In this document: positions 1 through 5,766 of the stretch, piece by piece
Layout: the number at the start of each line of letters is the position of its first letter
Numbering within the stretch: the stretch's first letter is position 1
Source of the DNA: Porphyrobacter sp.
Lineage (GTDB): Bacteria; Pseudomonadota; Alphaproteobacteria; Sphingomonadales; Sphingomonadaceae
Assembly: GCA_014359685.1 (NCBI GenBank)
Contig: JACIYY010000094.1
Coordinates: 1 to 5,766 of the forward strand
Reading direction: 5' to 3'
DNA length: 5,766 nucleotides
Program-made: the position numbers and the translations under genes
Notes under the pieces: model-generated
The model's database searches: none
Seen by the model: the letters and a program-made list of their open reading frames with translations, nothing else
Told to the model about the DNA's origin: nothing

Positions 1-1
1 C

Positions 2-98
2 CGTCATTGCGAGGCGCCGCAGGCGCCGTGGCAATCCAGCGGCGCAGCGCTTGGGTGCAGGCGTGGGGCTGGATTGCTTCGCTACACTCGCAATGACG
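2..98. repeat. Palindromic repeat unit 1 (33-nt loop type)
   Basis: Outer arms lie at 2-13 and 87-98, inner arms at 31-37 and 71-77, with a 33-nt loop at 38-70. The left bulge contains a perfect small hairpin, GGCGCC-GCA-GGCGCC, which the other units keep only in weakened form (GGCGCT or ACGCC variants). The loop is almost identical to that of unit 4, with one base different. Confidence 0.9.
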
Positions 99-119
99 AG
101 GATGGGGCGGAGCGCTGAT

Positions 120-213
120 CGTCATTGCGAGACGCCGCAGGCGCTGTGGCAATCCGGGGCGGCGCTTGGGCGCAGGCGTGGGGCTGGATTGCTTCGCTAC
201 ACTCGCAATGACG
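120..213. repeat. Palindromic repeat unit 2 (30-nt loop type)
   Basis: This unit has the same outer and inner arms as the others, with inner arms at 149-155 and 186-192. Its loop (156-185) is the 30-nt version and is identical to that of unit 3. The left bulge carries a G-to-A change (GAGACGCC instead of GAGGCGCC) that no other unit has. Confidence 0.9.
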
Positions 214-233
214 AGGTGGGGCGGAGCGCTGAT

Positions 234-327
234 CGTCATTGCGAGGCGCCGCAGGCGCTGTGGCAATCCGGGGCGGCGCTTGGGCGCAGGCGTGGGGCTG
301 GATTGCTTCGCTACACTCGCAATGACG
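234..327. repeat. Palindromic repeat unit 3 (30-nt loop type)
   Basis: Inner arms are at 263-269 and 300-306, and the 30-nt loop (270-299) is identical to that of unit 2. The left bulge reads as in unit 4. The spacer after it (328-348) ends in GCGGGGAT where the first two spacers have GCGCTGAT. Confidence 0.9.
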
Positions 328-348
328 GGGATGGGGCGGAGCGGGGAT

Positions 349-445
349 CGTCATTGCGAGGCGCCGCAGGCGCTGTGGCAATCCAGCGGCGCGGCGCTTG
401 GGTGCAGGCGTGGGGCTGGATTGCTTCGCTACACTCGCAATGACG
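349..445. repeat. Palindromic repeat unit 4 (33-nt loop type)
   Basis: Inner arms are at 378-384 and 418-424, with the 33-nt loop (385-417) matching unit 1 except at one base. This unit ends 15 bases beyond the stop codon of the minus-strand methyltransferase gene. It is therefore the first large stem-loop a transcript of that gene would form, and the most plausible of the four to act as its terminator or 3' end. There is no clear run of T after it on the minus strand. Confidence 0.9.
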
Positions 446-460
446 AGGTGGGGCGAGGGG

Positions 461-2068
461 TTAGAGCAGCGTGCCCTGTTTGCCGGTGGCTTCCCGCCGG
501 GCGGTTCTGGCGGCGCTGGTGTCGATCCACGGGATCTGCGGGCGCTTGTTCTGGAACAGCTCGGCGAGCGTGATGATCTGCAGGCGGGGGAAGGTGCGGC
601 CGGTTTCCTCCTGCGTCCAGACGCCGACGGCGGCGGCGTCGCGCTCCATCGCGCGGGTCGGCGGCTGGGCGGTGAGGAACACGCCGATCAGCGCGCCTTC
701 GCGCTCCATCACCTGCGCCAGCCGGCCGATATCCTTGACGCCGGTGCCGCCGCCCTTGACCTCCACGATGGCCTTTTCGCTGCGCTTGCCGTCGGGCTTG
801 AACCAGATGATCCCGTCGATGCCGGTATCGGCGCCCTTGCGCCCGCCCTTCCACGGCACCGCCTCCACCACCGAGAGCGCCCACAATTCGAACTGGTGCT
901 TGTCGCGCCGGGCGAGGTCGAGCGCGTCCTCCAGCGATTGCGGGCGGCCCTTCACCTCGAAGGCGATGCCGGGGAAGGCCTGCGTCATGCGCTTTTCAAT
1001 GAGGCCGATGGCAAGGTGGGTGAGGTCGATGCCGATCCACCGGCGCCCGAGCCTGTGCGCAGCGTGGATCGCCGTGCCGCAGCCGCAAAAGGGATCGAGC
1101 ACCACGTCGCCTTCGTTGGACGAGGCGGCGATGATGCGTTCGAGCAGAGCGAGGGGTTTCTGGGTGGGGTAAGGTAGCATTTCGTTTGATCGGTTGTTGA
1201 TTACGGGAATGTCGGTCCAGATGTTTTGAACCGGCACTCCTGGCATTTCGTCTAAGTATCGCTTGTAAGCTGGAACCGCCCCTTCGCGCGTCTGCACGAT
1301 TCTGCCTTGGGCGATCAGTTGGTCCATGCGCTCCTTCGAATATCTCCAGTGCCGAGACACTCCCATAATCTCATAGTACGGATTACCTTTCGCAGCCCCA
1401 CCCGGCCCCTGAATGTTATCCAACCGATACCGCCGACCATCTTCGTCAATTCGCCGATAGTCTCGATCAATGTATGACTGGTCGTAAGGTGTGTAGAGTG
1501 TGTGCCACACGCGATCATCGCCGCCTTTTGAATAGAAGAGTATGGTATCGGTGATGCGTCCAAAATGCTTCGAACCTTGGCTGCTGTCGCTATGAGCGTG
1601 TGATCTCTTCCAAATAATCTCGTTGACGAAATTCCGCGGTCCAAACACCCCGTCCAGCAGCAGCTTGAGGTAATGGCTGGCGGTCGGATCGCAGTGCAGA
1701 TAGAGGCTGCCGGTGGGCTTCAAGACGCGGCGCAATTCCAGCAGCCGCACCGCCATCATCGCCAGATAGGCCATCATGTCGTTGTCGCCGAGGAAGTCGC
1801 GCATCGCCCGCAGCAGGGTGAAGGCGTCGTTGTTGCCGCTCTTCATCACCTCGTCAAAGGCGCTCTCCGCGCTGGCGTTCCAGTGCCAGGTGTCCTCGAA
1901 CGCCTCGATCTGCGCGTCGCTGTCCTGCCCGCCGGGGGACTTGAACAGGATGTTGTAATTGGCGTTCGAGTTGAACGGCGGGTCGAGATAGATCAGGTCC
2001 ACGCTCTCGTCCGCGACATGCTCTCGCAGGACGTGGAGGTTGTCGCCGTAATAGAGCGTGTTGGTCAT
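461..2068 (-). CDS. Beta-class DNA methyltransferase fused to C-terminal Mrr-like PD-(D/E)xK nuclease domain
   Basis: This 535-residue protein is predicted to transfer a methyl group from S-adenosylmethionine to the amino group of adenine or cytosine in a specific DNA site, and possibly to cut DNA. Seen in the sequence: the catalytic motif IV, DPPF, at residues 29-32 (context LDPPFNSN); the start of the recognition region at IIWKR (151-155); TQKP (302-305, motif X); DPFCGCGT (325-332, motif I FxGxG, SAM binding); and an acidic D348 after the next strand. The order IV, recognition domain, X, I is that of the beta class. Residues from about 385 form a second domain with FELWAL (393-398), [10 protein letters not shown] (412-421), EVKGG (436-440) and IGVFLT (461-466). 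D418, E436 and K438 fit a PD-(D/E)xK site of the Mrr type. I chose the start at 2068 because family similarity begins at MTNTLYYGD and an AGGGGGA sits just upstream; an in-frame extension to 2227 would add 53 low-complexity Pro/Cys-rich residues. Bases 1201-1620 are about 52% GC against 63-73% in sampled 60-base blocks on either side. The target site is unknown, and nuclease activity is inferred from motifs only. Confidence 0.93.
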   Translation of the reverse strand: MTNTLYYGDNLHVLREHVADESVDLIYLDPPFNSNANYNILFKSPGGQDSDAQIEAFEDTWHWNASAESAFDEVMKSGNNDAFTLLRAMRDFLGDNDMMAYLAMMAVRLLELRRVLKPTGSLYLHCDPTASHYLKLLLDGVFGPRNFVNEIIWKRSHAHSDSSQGSKHFGRITDTILFYSKGGDDRVWHTLYTPYDQSYIDRDYRRIDEDGRRYRLDNIQGPGGAAKGNPYYEIMGVSRHWRYSKERMDQLIAQGRIVQTREGAVPAYKRYLDEMPGVPVQNIWTDIPVINNRSNEMLPYPTQKPLALLERIIAASSNEGDVVLDPFCGCGTAIHAAHRLGRRWIGIDLTHLAIGLIEKRMTQAFPGIAFEVKGRPQSLEDALDLARRDKHQFELWALSVVEAVPWKGGRKGADTGIDGIIWFKPDGKRSEKAIVEVKGGGTGVKDIGRLAQVMEREGALIGVFLTAQPPTRAMERDAAAVGVWTQEETGRTFPRLQIITLAELFQNKRPQIPWIDTSAARTARREATGKQGTLL

Positions 2069-2071
2069 GCG

Positions 2072-2078
2072 TCCCCCT
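2072..2078 (-). promoter_or_regulatory. Ribosome binding site of the methyltransferase gene
   Basis: On the minus strand AGGGGGA precedes the ATG at 2068, with its AGG seven bases from the start. This supports the inner start codon over the longer in-frame one at 2227. Confidence 0.6.
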
Positions 2079-2372
2079 GTCCCGCAGCGATGTGCCGCGA
2101 CGGTGGCCGCAGGGCAAGAGGGGAGCGGCGGGCAGACCCCCCGGCAGCGGGCAGCGGAGGGCACAGGTGCCGGCGAGTGCTTCACGCACTTGCAGCATGG
2201 ATGGTGTGTGGCTAAGTGCGGCGGCATCCGTCGGACCCGGCCGCGCCGGGTGGCTCGGCCCGGCGCCTATCCCCGGGACAACCTTTCTTTCAGACCGGCC
2301 TTCGAGTGCCGCACGTGGTGCCCGCAGCTTCAGCGCCCGCTGGTGAGCAGCGCCGGTCTTGCGAATCGTGTC

Positions 2373-2376
2373 AGGG
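2373..2376 (+). promoter_or_regulatory. Ribosome binding site of sulP
   Basis: AGGG lies five bases upstream of the ATG at 2382. It is modest but well placed, and it supports this start over the in-frame ATG at 2058, which would lie inside the neighbouring methyltransferase gene. Confidence 0.5.
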
Positions 2377-2381
2377 TTCAA

Positions 2382-3866
2382 ATGTTCAATACGTCCGCAC
2401 TGAGGCGCGAATGGCTCTCCAATCCCCGGCGGGATATTCTCGCAGGCATGGTCGTCGCGCTCGCGCTCATCCCCGAGGCGATCGGCTTCTCGATCATCGC
2501 CGGGGTCGATCCGCGCGTGGGGCTTTATGCCTCGTTCTCGATTGCCGTGATCATCTCGCTGGTCGGCGGTCGCCCGGGCATGATTTCGGCAGCGACCGCC
2601 GCCATCGCGGTGCTGGTCCTGCCACTGGTGCAGCGGCATGGGCTCGAATATCTGTTCGCCGCGACCATCCTGATGGGGGTGATCCAGGTGATCGCCGGTT
2701 TCCTGCGGCTGCACCTGTTGATGCAATATGTCTCGCGCTCCGTCGTCACCGGCTTCGTCAATGCGCTGGCGATCCTGATCTTCATCGCGCAATTGCCCGA
2801 ACTGGTCGGCGTGCCGACGCTGACCTACATGCTGGTCGGCGCAGGTCTGGCAGTCATTTACCTGCTGCCTCGGCTGACAAAGGCCGTTCCTTCGCCACTG
2901 GTCGCCATCGTGATCCTGACTGCGGTGGTCTATGCCATGGGCATGGATGTGCGCACGGTCGGGGACATGGGCGAATTGCCCTCCTCGCTTCCTTCGTGGA
3001 TCATCCCCGACGTGCCGTTCACGCTGGAGACGCTGCAGATCATCCTCCCCTATTCGGCGACGATGGCGGCAGTCGGCCTGCTCGAATCCATGCTGACCGC
3101 GCAGATCGTCGATGATCTGACCGATACAGGTTCCGACAAGCAGCAGGAGATGAAGGGACAGGGCATCGCCAATTTCTTCACCGGCTTTCTCGGCGGGATG
3201 GGCGGCTGCGCGATGATCGGCCAGTCGGTCATCAACGTGAAGTCCGGCGGCGAGACGCGGCTGTCGACCTTCGTTTCCGGGGTGTTCCTGCTGTTCCTGC
3301 TGCTGGTGCTCGGGCCGCTGGTGGCGATCATCCCGATGGCCTCGCTGGTCGCGGTCATGATCATGGTGTCGATCGGGACCTTCTCGTGGCGCTCGATCAA
3401 GGACATCCGCCATCACCCGTGGCAGTCGTCTGTGGTCATGGTCGTGACCGTGGTCGTCGTGGTCTGGACGCACGACCTTGCGCGCGGCGTGCTCGCGGGG
3501 GTCATCCTTTCGGGGCTGTTCTTCGCCAGCAAGGTGAAGCGGCTGTTCACGGTCGACACCGAATTGTCGCCGGACGGAACCACGCGGACCTACCGCATCG
3601 AAGGGCAGGTGTTCTTCGCGTCCGCCGACCGCTTCGTGGAAGCCTTCGACTACAAGGAGGTGCTCGACCGGGTGGTGATCGATGTCAGCCGCGCGCATTT
3701 CTGGGACATCTCGGCGGTGGGAACGCTCGACAAGGCGATCCTCAAGTTCCGCCGCGAGGGCACGGCGGTCGAGGTTCGCGGCCTCAACGATGCAAGCGCG
3801 GTCATGATCGAGCGTTATGCAACCCATGACAAGCCAGGCGCGCGGGCGCAGGCAGGAGGACACTGA
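2382..3866 (+). CDS. SulP/SLC26-family inorganic anion transporter with STAS domain
   Basis: This 494-residue inner-membrane protein probably carries sulfate, bicarbonate or a similar anion into the cell. The N-terminal motif [22 protein letters not shown] (about 16-37) is the classic SulP opening, where the first membrane helices begin. Hydrophobic helices then continue to about residue 385. The signature block at 259-290 ([11 protein letters not shown], then [17 protein letters not shown]) is family-typical. E235 in [11 protein letters not shown] is at the helix position where SulP proteins carry an acidic, probably coupling, residue. A cytoplasmic STAS domain follows at roughly 403-480 ([15 protein letters not shown] at 433-447), ending in a short polar tail. 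At 494 residues it is shorter than many SulP proteins of 550-600. The GGCAMIGQ type block recalls the BicA/YvdB-like group rather than DauA, but substrate cannot be read from this. The stop codon overlaps the start of the next gene by one base, so the two are one operon. Confidence 0.95.
   Translation: MFNTSALRREWLSNPRRDILAGMVVALALIPEAIGFSIIAGVDPRVGLYASFSIAVIISLVGGRPGMISAATAAIAVLVLPLVQRHGLEYLFAATILMGVIQVIAGFLRLHLLMQYVSRSVVTGFVNALAILIFIAQLPELVGVPTLTYMLVGAGLAVIYLLPRLTKAVPSPLVAIVILTAVVYAMGMDVRTVGDMGELPSSLPSWIIPDVPFTLETLQIILPYSATMAAVGLLESMLTAQIVDDLTDTGSDKQQEMKGQGIANFFTGFLGGMGGCAMIGQSVINVKSGGETRLSTFVSGVFLLFLLLVLGPLVAIIPMASLVAVMIMVSIGTFSWRSIKDIRHHPWQSSVVMVVTVVVVVWTHDLARGVLAGVILSGLFFASKVKRLFTVDTELSPDGTTRTYRIEGQVFFASADRFVEAFDYKEVLDRVVIDVSRAHFWDISAVGTLDKAILKFRREGTAVEVRGLNDASAVMIERYATHDKPGARAQAGGH
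3854..3859 (+). promoter_or_regulatory. Ribosome binding site of usp
   Basis: A perfect AGGAGG lies inside the last codons of sulP, six bases before the ATG at 3866. It decides that start over the in-frame ATG five codons later (3881), and it suggests translational coupling with sulP. Confidence 0.8.
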
Positions 3867-4732
3867 TGGGAGAGGGAGCTATGGAAAAGGTCCTCGCAGC
3901 GATCGACGCCTCCATATATGCTGCGAGTGTTTGCGGCTATGCGGGCTGGGCAGCCAGGCGCCTGTCGCTGCCGGTGGAACTGCTCCACGTCGTCGAGCGG
4001 CAGGACGCGGTTGCCGCGCGGAACGACCTGTCCGGTGCCATCGGCCTGGGCGTGAAGAGCGACCTGATGGAAGAGCTCGTCCGCCTTTCCGAAGAGAGCA
4101 GCCGGGCCGAGATCGCGAAGGGCCGCATCCTCTTGAAGGCGGGCGAGCAAATGCTGCGCGGGGCGGGCGTCGAAGATGTCACCACCCTGCACCGCCATGG
4201 CGGGGTCGTCGAGACCATCCTCGAACGCGAAGACCACGCGCGGGTCGTGGTGCTGGGCAAGCGCGGCTCCGGGCATGAATATGCCTTCGACCAGATCGGC
4301 GCGATGGTAGAACGCGCGGTCAGGGCAAGCGAGAAGCCGGTGCTGGTCGCTTCGCGCGAGTATGTCGAGCCTGGACATGTTGTGTTCGCCTACGACGCCA
4401 GTCCCGCCGCCGAGCGGGCGCTGGAACGGCTGGCCAACTCGCCGCTGTTCGATGGCCTGCCGGTGACAATCGTCATGGCCGAAGCGGAGGGCGATGCGCG
4501 ACGCGCGCAACTGGCAACGGCAGAAGCGGCATTCGCTTCGGGTCATCCGGTCACCGCGATCATGGAACGCGGCAAGGCGGAGCAGGTCATACCGGGCATC
4601 GTCGCGTCGACCGAGCACGCCCTGCTGCTGATGGGCGCCTATGGCCACTCGCCAATCCGGCGGATGATTGTCGGCAGCACGACCGCCGAGATGGTGCGTA
4701 TGGTCAAGGGTCCGGTGCTGATGGTGCGATAG
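3866..4732 (+). CDS. Tandem-domain universal stress protein (UspA family)
   Basis: This 288-residue soluble cytoplasmic protein contains two UspA-type alpha/beta domains. Domain 1 runs from about 7 to 163 (VLAAIDAS at 9-16, VVVLGKRGSG at 127-136) and domain 2 from about 170 to 288 (HVVFAYDAS at 171-179, LLLMGAYGHS at 253-262). Domain 2 carries the full ATP-binding motif G-2x-G-9x-G-S/T: G257, G260, G270, S271, T272. In domain 1 the equivalent stretch reads G131, G134, then ten residues to G145 followed by A146, so both the spacing and the Ser/Thr are lost, and ATP binding there is doubtful. About 290 residues is usual for tandem Usp proteins. The start at 3866 overlaps the sulP stop (TGATG) and has a perfect AGGAGG; the alternative start at Met6 would remove only MGEGA. 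The partnership with the transporter is inferred from the operon. No clear terminator follows the gene. Confidence 0.93.
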   Translation: MGEGAMEKVLAAIDASIYAASVCGYAGWAARRLSLPVELLHVVERQDAVAARNDLSGAIGLGVKSDLMEELVRLSEESSRAEIAKGRILLKAGEQMLRGAGVEDVTTLHRHGGVVETILEREDHARVVVLGKRGSGHEYAFDQIGAMVERAVRASEKPVLVASREYVEPGHVVFAYDASPAAERALERLANSPLFDGLPVTIVMAEAEGDARRAQLATAEAAFASGHPVTAIMERGKAEQVIPGIVASTEHALLLMGAYGHSPIRRMIVGSTTAEMVRMVKGPVLMVR

Positions 4733-5063
4733 CCCGGCCGATCGGACCCGCCGCCTTGCGCGACCTGCTGCCGGAGCTTGACGAGCAGAACCGACGCGGC
4801 CGGTCGAGAGGCGGGTTCGGCCAAAGGCTGTCACGCCACAGCCAGTCCGAAGCTGCCGGCCCACCCCCGCCCGACCCCCCTTCCCTACAGCGCGCGCCCC
4901 ATGCCAGCGCCTCGGCCCTGTCGATGCCAGCATGGAGCCGCCCTTGCCCTTCGCCTAGCCCCCTTGCGACGAGGCCCGCGATGCGCCTCGCGATAACGGC
5001 CATGACCACGGCCACCGGCCCGATGGGCGCGAGAATCTGCGCCGCTCGCGGCGGACCTCGGCC
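4733..5063. other. Intergenic stretch with no supported gene
   Basis: These 331 bases between usp and the helix-turn-helix gene hold no reading frame with recognisable protein features. A plus-strand frame from about 4756 translates to a Pro/Ser/Arg-rich sequence of low complexity and runs into the next gene's start. A minus-strand frame across 4955-5060 gives a short hydrophobic run (LAPIGPVAVVMAVI) but has no start outside the neighbouring gene. I see no T-run terminator after usp and no clear promoter. The region presumably holds the promoter of the downstream gene. Confidence 0.5.
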
Positions 5064-5717
5064 GTGACCGTGCCGGGCCCGATCCCTGCGCCCGACGATC
5101 CGCTGCTGGACTTCGCGCCGGTCCCGCACAAGCAGCCGCGCCGCAACTCGATCACCGCCAGCCGGCAGCGCGCCTTCATCGCCGCGCTCGCCGCCAGCGG
5201 GGTGGTGGCGCAGGCGGCGCGCAGCATCGGGGCCAGCCTGGAGGCGCTCTACAAGCTGCGCCACCGGCCCGGCGCCGAAGGCTTCGCCTCCGCCTGGGAC
5301 GAGGCGGTCGATCGCGGGGTGAAGCGGCTGGAGGATTGCGCGCTGGCCCGCGCGATCGAGGGCGAGGAGCGGATGGTGGTGAGCGCAGGCAAGGTGGTGG
5401 GCACCGAGCGGCGCCACAATGAGGGGCTGGTGATGTTCTTCCTGCGCCACCGCCGGGCCGAGCGCTATGGCAGGGAGGTGCGGCCCGGCCACCCGCTCTA
5501 CGAACGGATCCGCGCGGAGGTGCTGGCGGCCGAGGCGGCGGCGCAGCCGAGCGAGCAGGAGGTGATCGATTCGATCAACCGCAAGATCGACCAGATGCGC
5601 GCACGCGAGGCGGAAATGCAGCAGATGCTGCGCGAGGAGGGGATCGACGATCCATACGGGCTGGACGGCGAGGCTCTGGCGCGCGCCGGCTGGCCCTTTG
5701 GCGGCGGGCTCGATTAG
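5064..5717 (+). CDS. Helix-turn-helix protein, phage terminase small-subunit-like; function unknown
   Basis: This 217-residue soluble protein starts with GTG. An in-frame stop at 4956 and the lack of any ATG, GTG or TTG between it and 5064 make this the first usable start, though upstream there is only a weak GCGGA. Residues 31-82 show a helix-turn-helix pattern: TASRQRAFIAALAASG, then AARSIGASLEALYKLR and a following FASAWDEAV. I recall this pattern from terminase small subunits and from lone sphingomonad proteins of unknown role. Residues 83-135 are a mixed helical region (LARAIEGEE, then RHNEGLVMFFLRHRRAERYG). Residues about 145-192 form a long charged helix with coiled-coil character. The C-terminus ends in a Gly-rich WPFGGGLD. 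No terminase large subunit or other phage gene is in the window, so it may be a domesticated regulator or a phage remnant. DNA binding is inferred; the biological role is not known. Confidence 0.85.
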   Translation: MTVPGPIPAPDDPLLDFAPVPHKQPRRNSITASRQRAFIAALAASGVVAQAARSIGASLEALYKLRHRPGAEGFASAWDEAVDRGVKRLEDCALARAIEGEERMVVSAGKVVGTERRHNEGLVMFFLRHRRAERYGREVRPGHPLYERIRAEVLAAEAAAQPSEQEVIDSINRKIDQMRAREAEMQQMLREEGIDDPYGLDGEALARAGWPFGGGLD

Positions 5718-5766
5718 GCGGCGCGGCGGCGGCGCGGCGGGCGGCGGGAGCGGGGCGTGCGGGGGC
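5714..5766 (-). CDS. Possible C-terminal end of a convergent gene (partial)
   Basis: On the minus strand one frame runs open from the window edge to a TAA at 5714-5716, giving ...PRTPRSRRPPRRRRAA. Such Arg/Pro/Ala-rich tails are common at the ends of proteins in GC-rich alphaproteobacteria, and a convergent neighbour overlapping the plus-strand stop by a couple of bases would be ordinary. The stretch is so GC-rich that an open frame is weak evidence, and the gene itself lies outside the window. It could equally be non-coding GC-rich sequence. Confidence 0.2.
   Translation of the reverse strand, partial: PRTPRSRRPPRRRRAA

Larger units (their letters stand above)
2..445. repeat. Array of four tandem palindromic repeats (REP-like)
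   Basis: Four units (2-98, 120-213, 234-327, 349-445) are repeated in the same orientation with a period of 114-118 bp. Each is an imperfect palindrome: outer arms CGTCATTGCGAG / CTCGCAATGACG (12 bp, perfect in all copies), inner arms GCAATCC / GGATTGC (7 bp), unpaired segments between them, and a 30-33 nt GC-rich apical loop. Units are separated by a related 20-21 nt spacer of the form GGGGCGGAGCG. The whole 28-nt right arm is identical in all four copies. Such CGTCATTGCGAG...GCAATCC palindromes are, from memory, dispersed intergenic repeats in alphaproteobacteria. The open frames through the array only translate the repeat and are not genes. The array begins at the window edge, so further copies may lie to the left. 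Any function (transcription termination, mRNA 3' protection, or a non-autonomous mobile repeat) is inference. Confidence 0.93.
2069..2381. promoter_or_regulatory. Divergent intergenic region between methyltransferase and sulP
   Basis: This 313-bp region separates two divergently transcribed genes and so must hold the promoter of the methyltransferase gene and, most likely, that of the sulP-usp operon. I see no convincing -35/-10 pair on either strand. It contains two small inverted repeats: AGTGC-TTCAC-GCACT at 2176-2190 (extendable by a G-T and a C-G pair) and CCCGGC-CGC-GCCGGG at 2236-2250. Neither is followed by a T-run, so they are not classical terminators; an operator or leader hairpin is possible. 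Both flanking reading frames stay open through the region, but their translations are low-complexity and unlike the adjoining proteins. Confidence 0.45.

Noticed and set aside
2..445. CRISPR array
   Set aside because: The repeated unit is over 90 bp, the intervening 20-21 bp segments are nearly identical rather than unique, and no cas gene is present.
51..573. Overlapping open frames on both strands through the repeat array (for example 51-443 and 166-573 plus, 82-381 minus)
   Set aside because: Their translations just repeat the palindrome sequence (GAGVGLDCFATLAMT-type blocks) and change with each copy; they are artefacts of the repeats.
398..1177. Plus-strand frame opposite the nuclease half of the methyltransferase gene
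   Set aside because: It begins inside the repeat array and mirrors a gene with clear conserved motifs on the other strand.
2069..2227. N-terminal extension of the methyltransferase to an upstream start
   Set aside because: The extra 53 residues are low-complexity and rich in Pro, Cys and Ala, and recognisable methyltransferase sequence with a Shine-Dalgarno-like site starts at 2068.
2236..2250. GC hairpin as an intrinsic terminator
   Set aside because: There is no T-run on either side, and it sits between divergent genes where no transcript needs to end.
2058..2381. N-terminal extension of the SulP transporter to 2058
   Set aside because: It would overlap the divergent methyltransferase gene and add a charged, low-complexity segment before the typical SulP N-terminus.
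1854..3863. 669-codon minus-strand frame antisense to sulP, His/Asp/Arg-rich
   Set aside because: It is the antisense of a well-supported membrane protein, created by high third-position GC; composition is unlike a folded protein and no family features are visible.
3815..4933. 372-codon minus-strand frame antisense to usp
   Set aside because: It lies opposite a gene with clear Usp motifs and its translation is Arg/His-rich without recognisable domains.
4756..5067. Plus-strand frame of 103 codons in the gap after usp
   Set aside because: Rare TTG-type start, Pro/Ser/Arg-rich low-complexity translation, no ribosome binding site, and it ends over the next gene's start.
4704..5492. 262-codon minus-strand frame covering the gap after usp and most of the helix-turn-helix gene
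   Set aside because: Most of it is antisense to the plus-strand gene; only a short hydrophobic run lies in the gap, with no independent start codon and ribosome site.

Overview
The window is GC-rich (about 65% by eye, higher at both ends) and looks like chromosomal DNA of an alphaproteobacterium, most likely a sphingomonad or Erythrobacter relative. That placement rests on codon bias, on the palindromic CGTCATTGCGAG...GCAATCC repeat type, and on the style of the right-hand helix-turn-helix protein. It is inference from memory, not a database match.

Layout. (1) Bases 2-445 hold four near-identical imperfect palindromes of 94-97 bp in direct orientation, 20-21 bp apart, and no credible gene. 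(2) Bases 461-2068, minus strand, encode a 535-residue composite protein: a beta-class amino-methyltransferase (DPPF first, FxGxG last) fused to a C-terminal Mrr-like PD-(D/E)xK nuclease-type domain. Its central recognition region is clearly less GC-rich than the rest of the gene. (3) Bases 2069-2381 are a divergent intergenic region. (4) Bases 2382-3866, plus strand, encode a SulP/SLC26 anion transporter with a STAS domain. Its stop codon overlaps by one base the start of (5), a tandem universal stress protein at 3866-4732. (6) Bases 4733-5063 hold no supported gene. (7) Bases 5064-5717 encode a 217-residue helix-turn-helix protein resembling phage terminase small subunits. (8) The last 49 bases are very GC-rich and may be the C-terminal end of a convergent minus-strand gene.

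How the genes work together. sulP and usp form a tightly coupled two-gene operon, suggesting that an ATP-binding stress protein acts with, or is made in proportion to, an inorganic anion (sulfate or bicarbonate type) transporter. The methyltransferase-nuclease fusion stands alone, transcribed away from that operon and toward the repeat array. It could be a single-chain restriction-modification enzyme. The most interesting points are this fusion, the compositional dip over its recognition region, and the palindrome array 15 bases past its stop codon. The fusion architecture resembles a family I recall from other bacteria, so I do not claim it is new.
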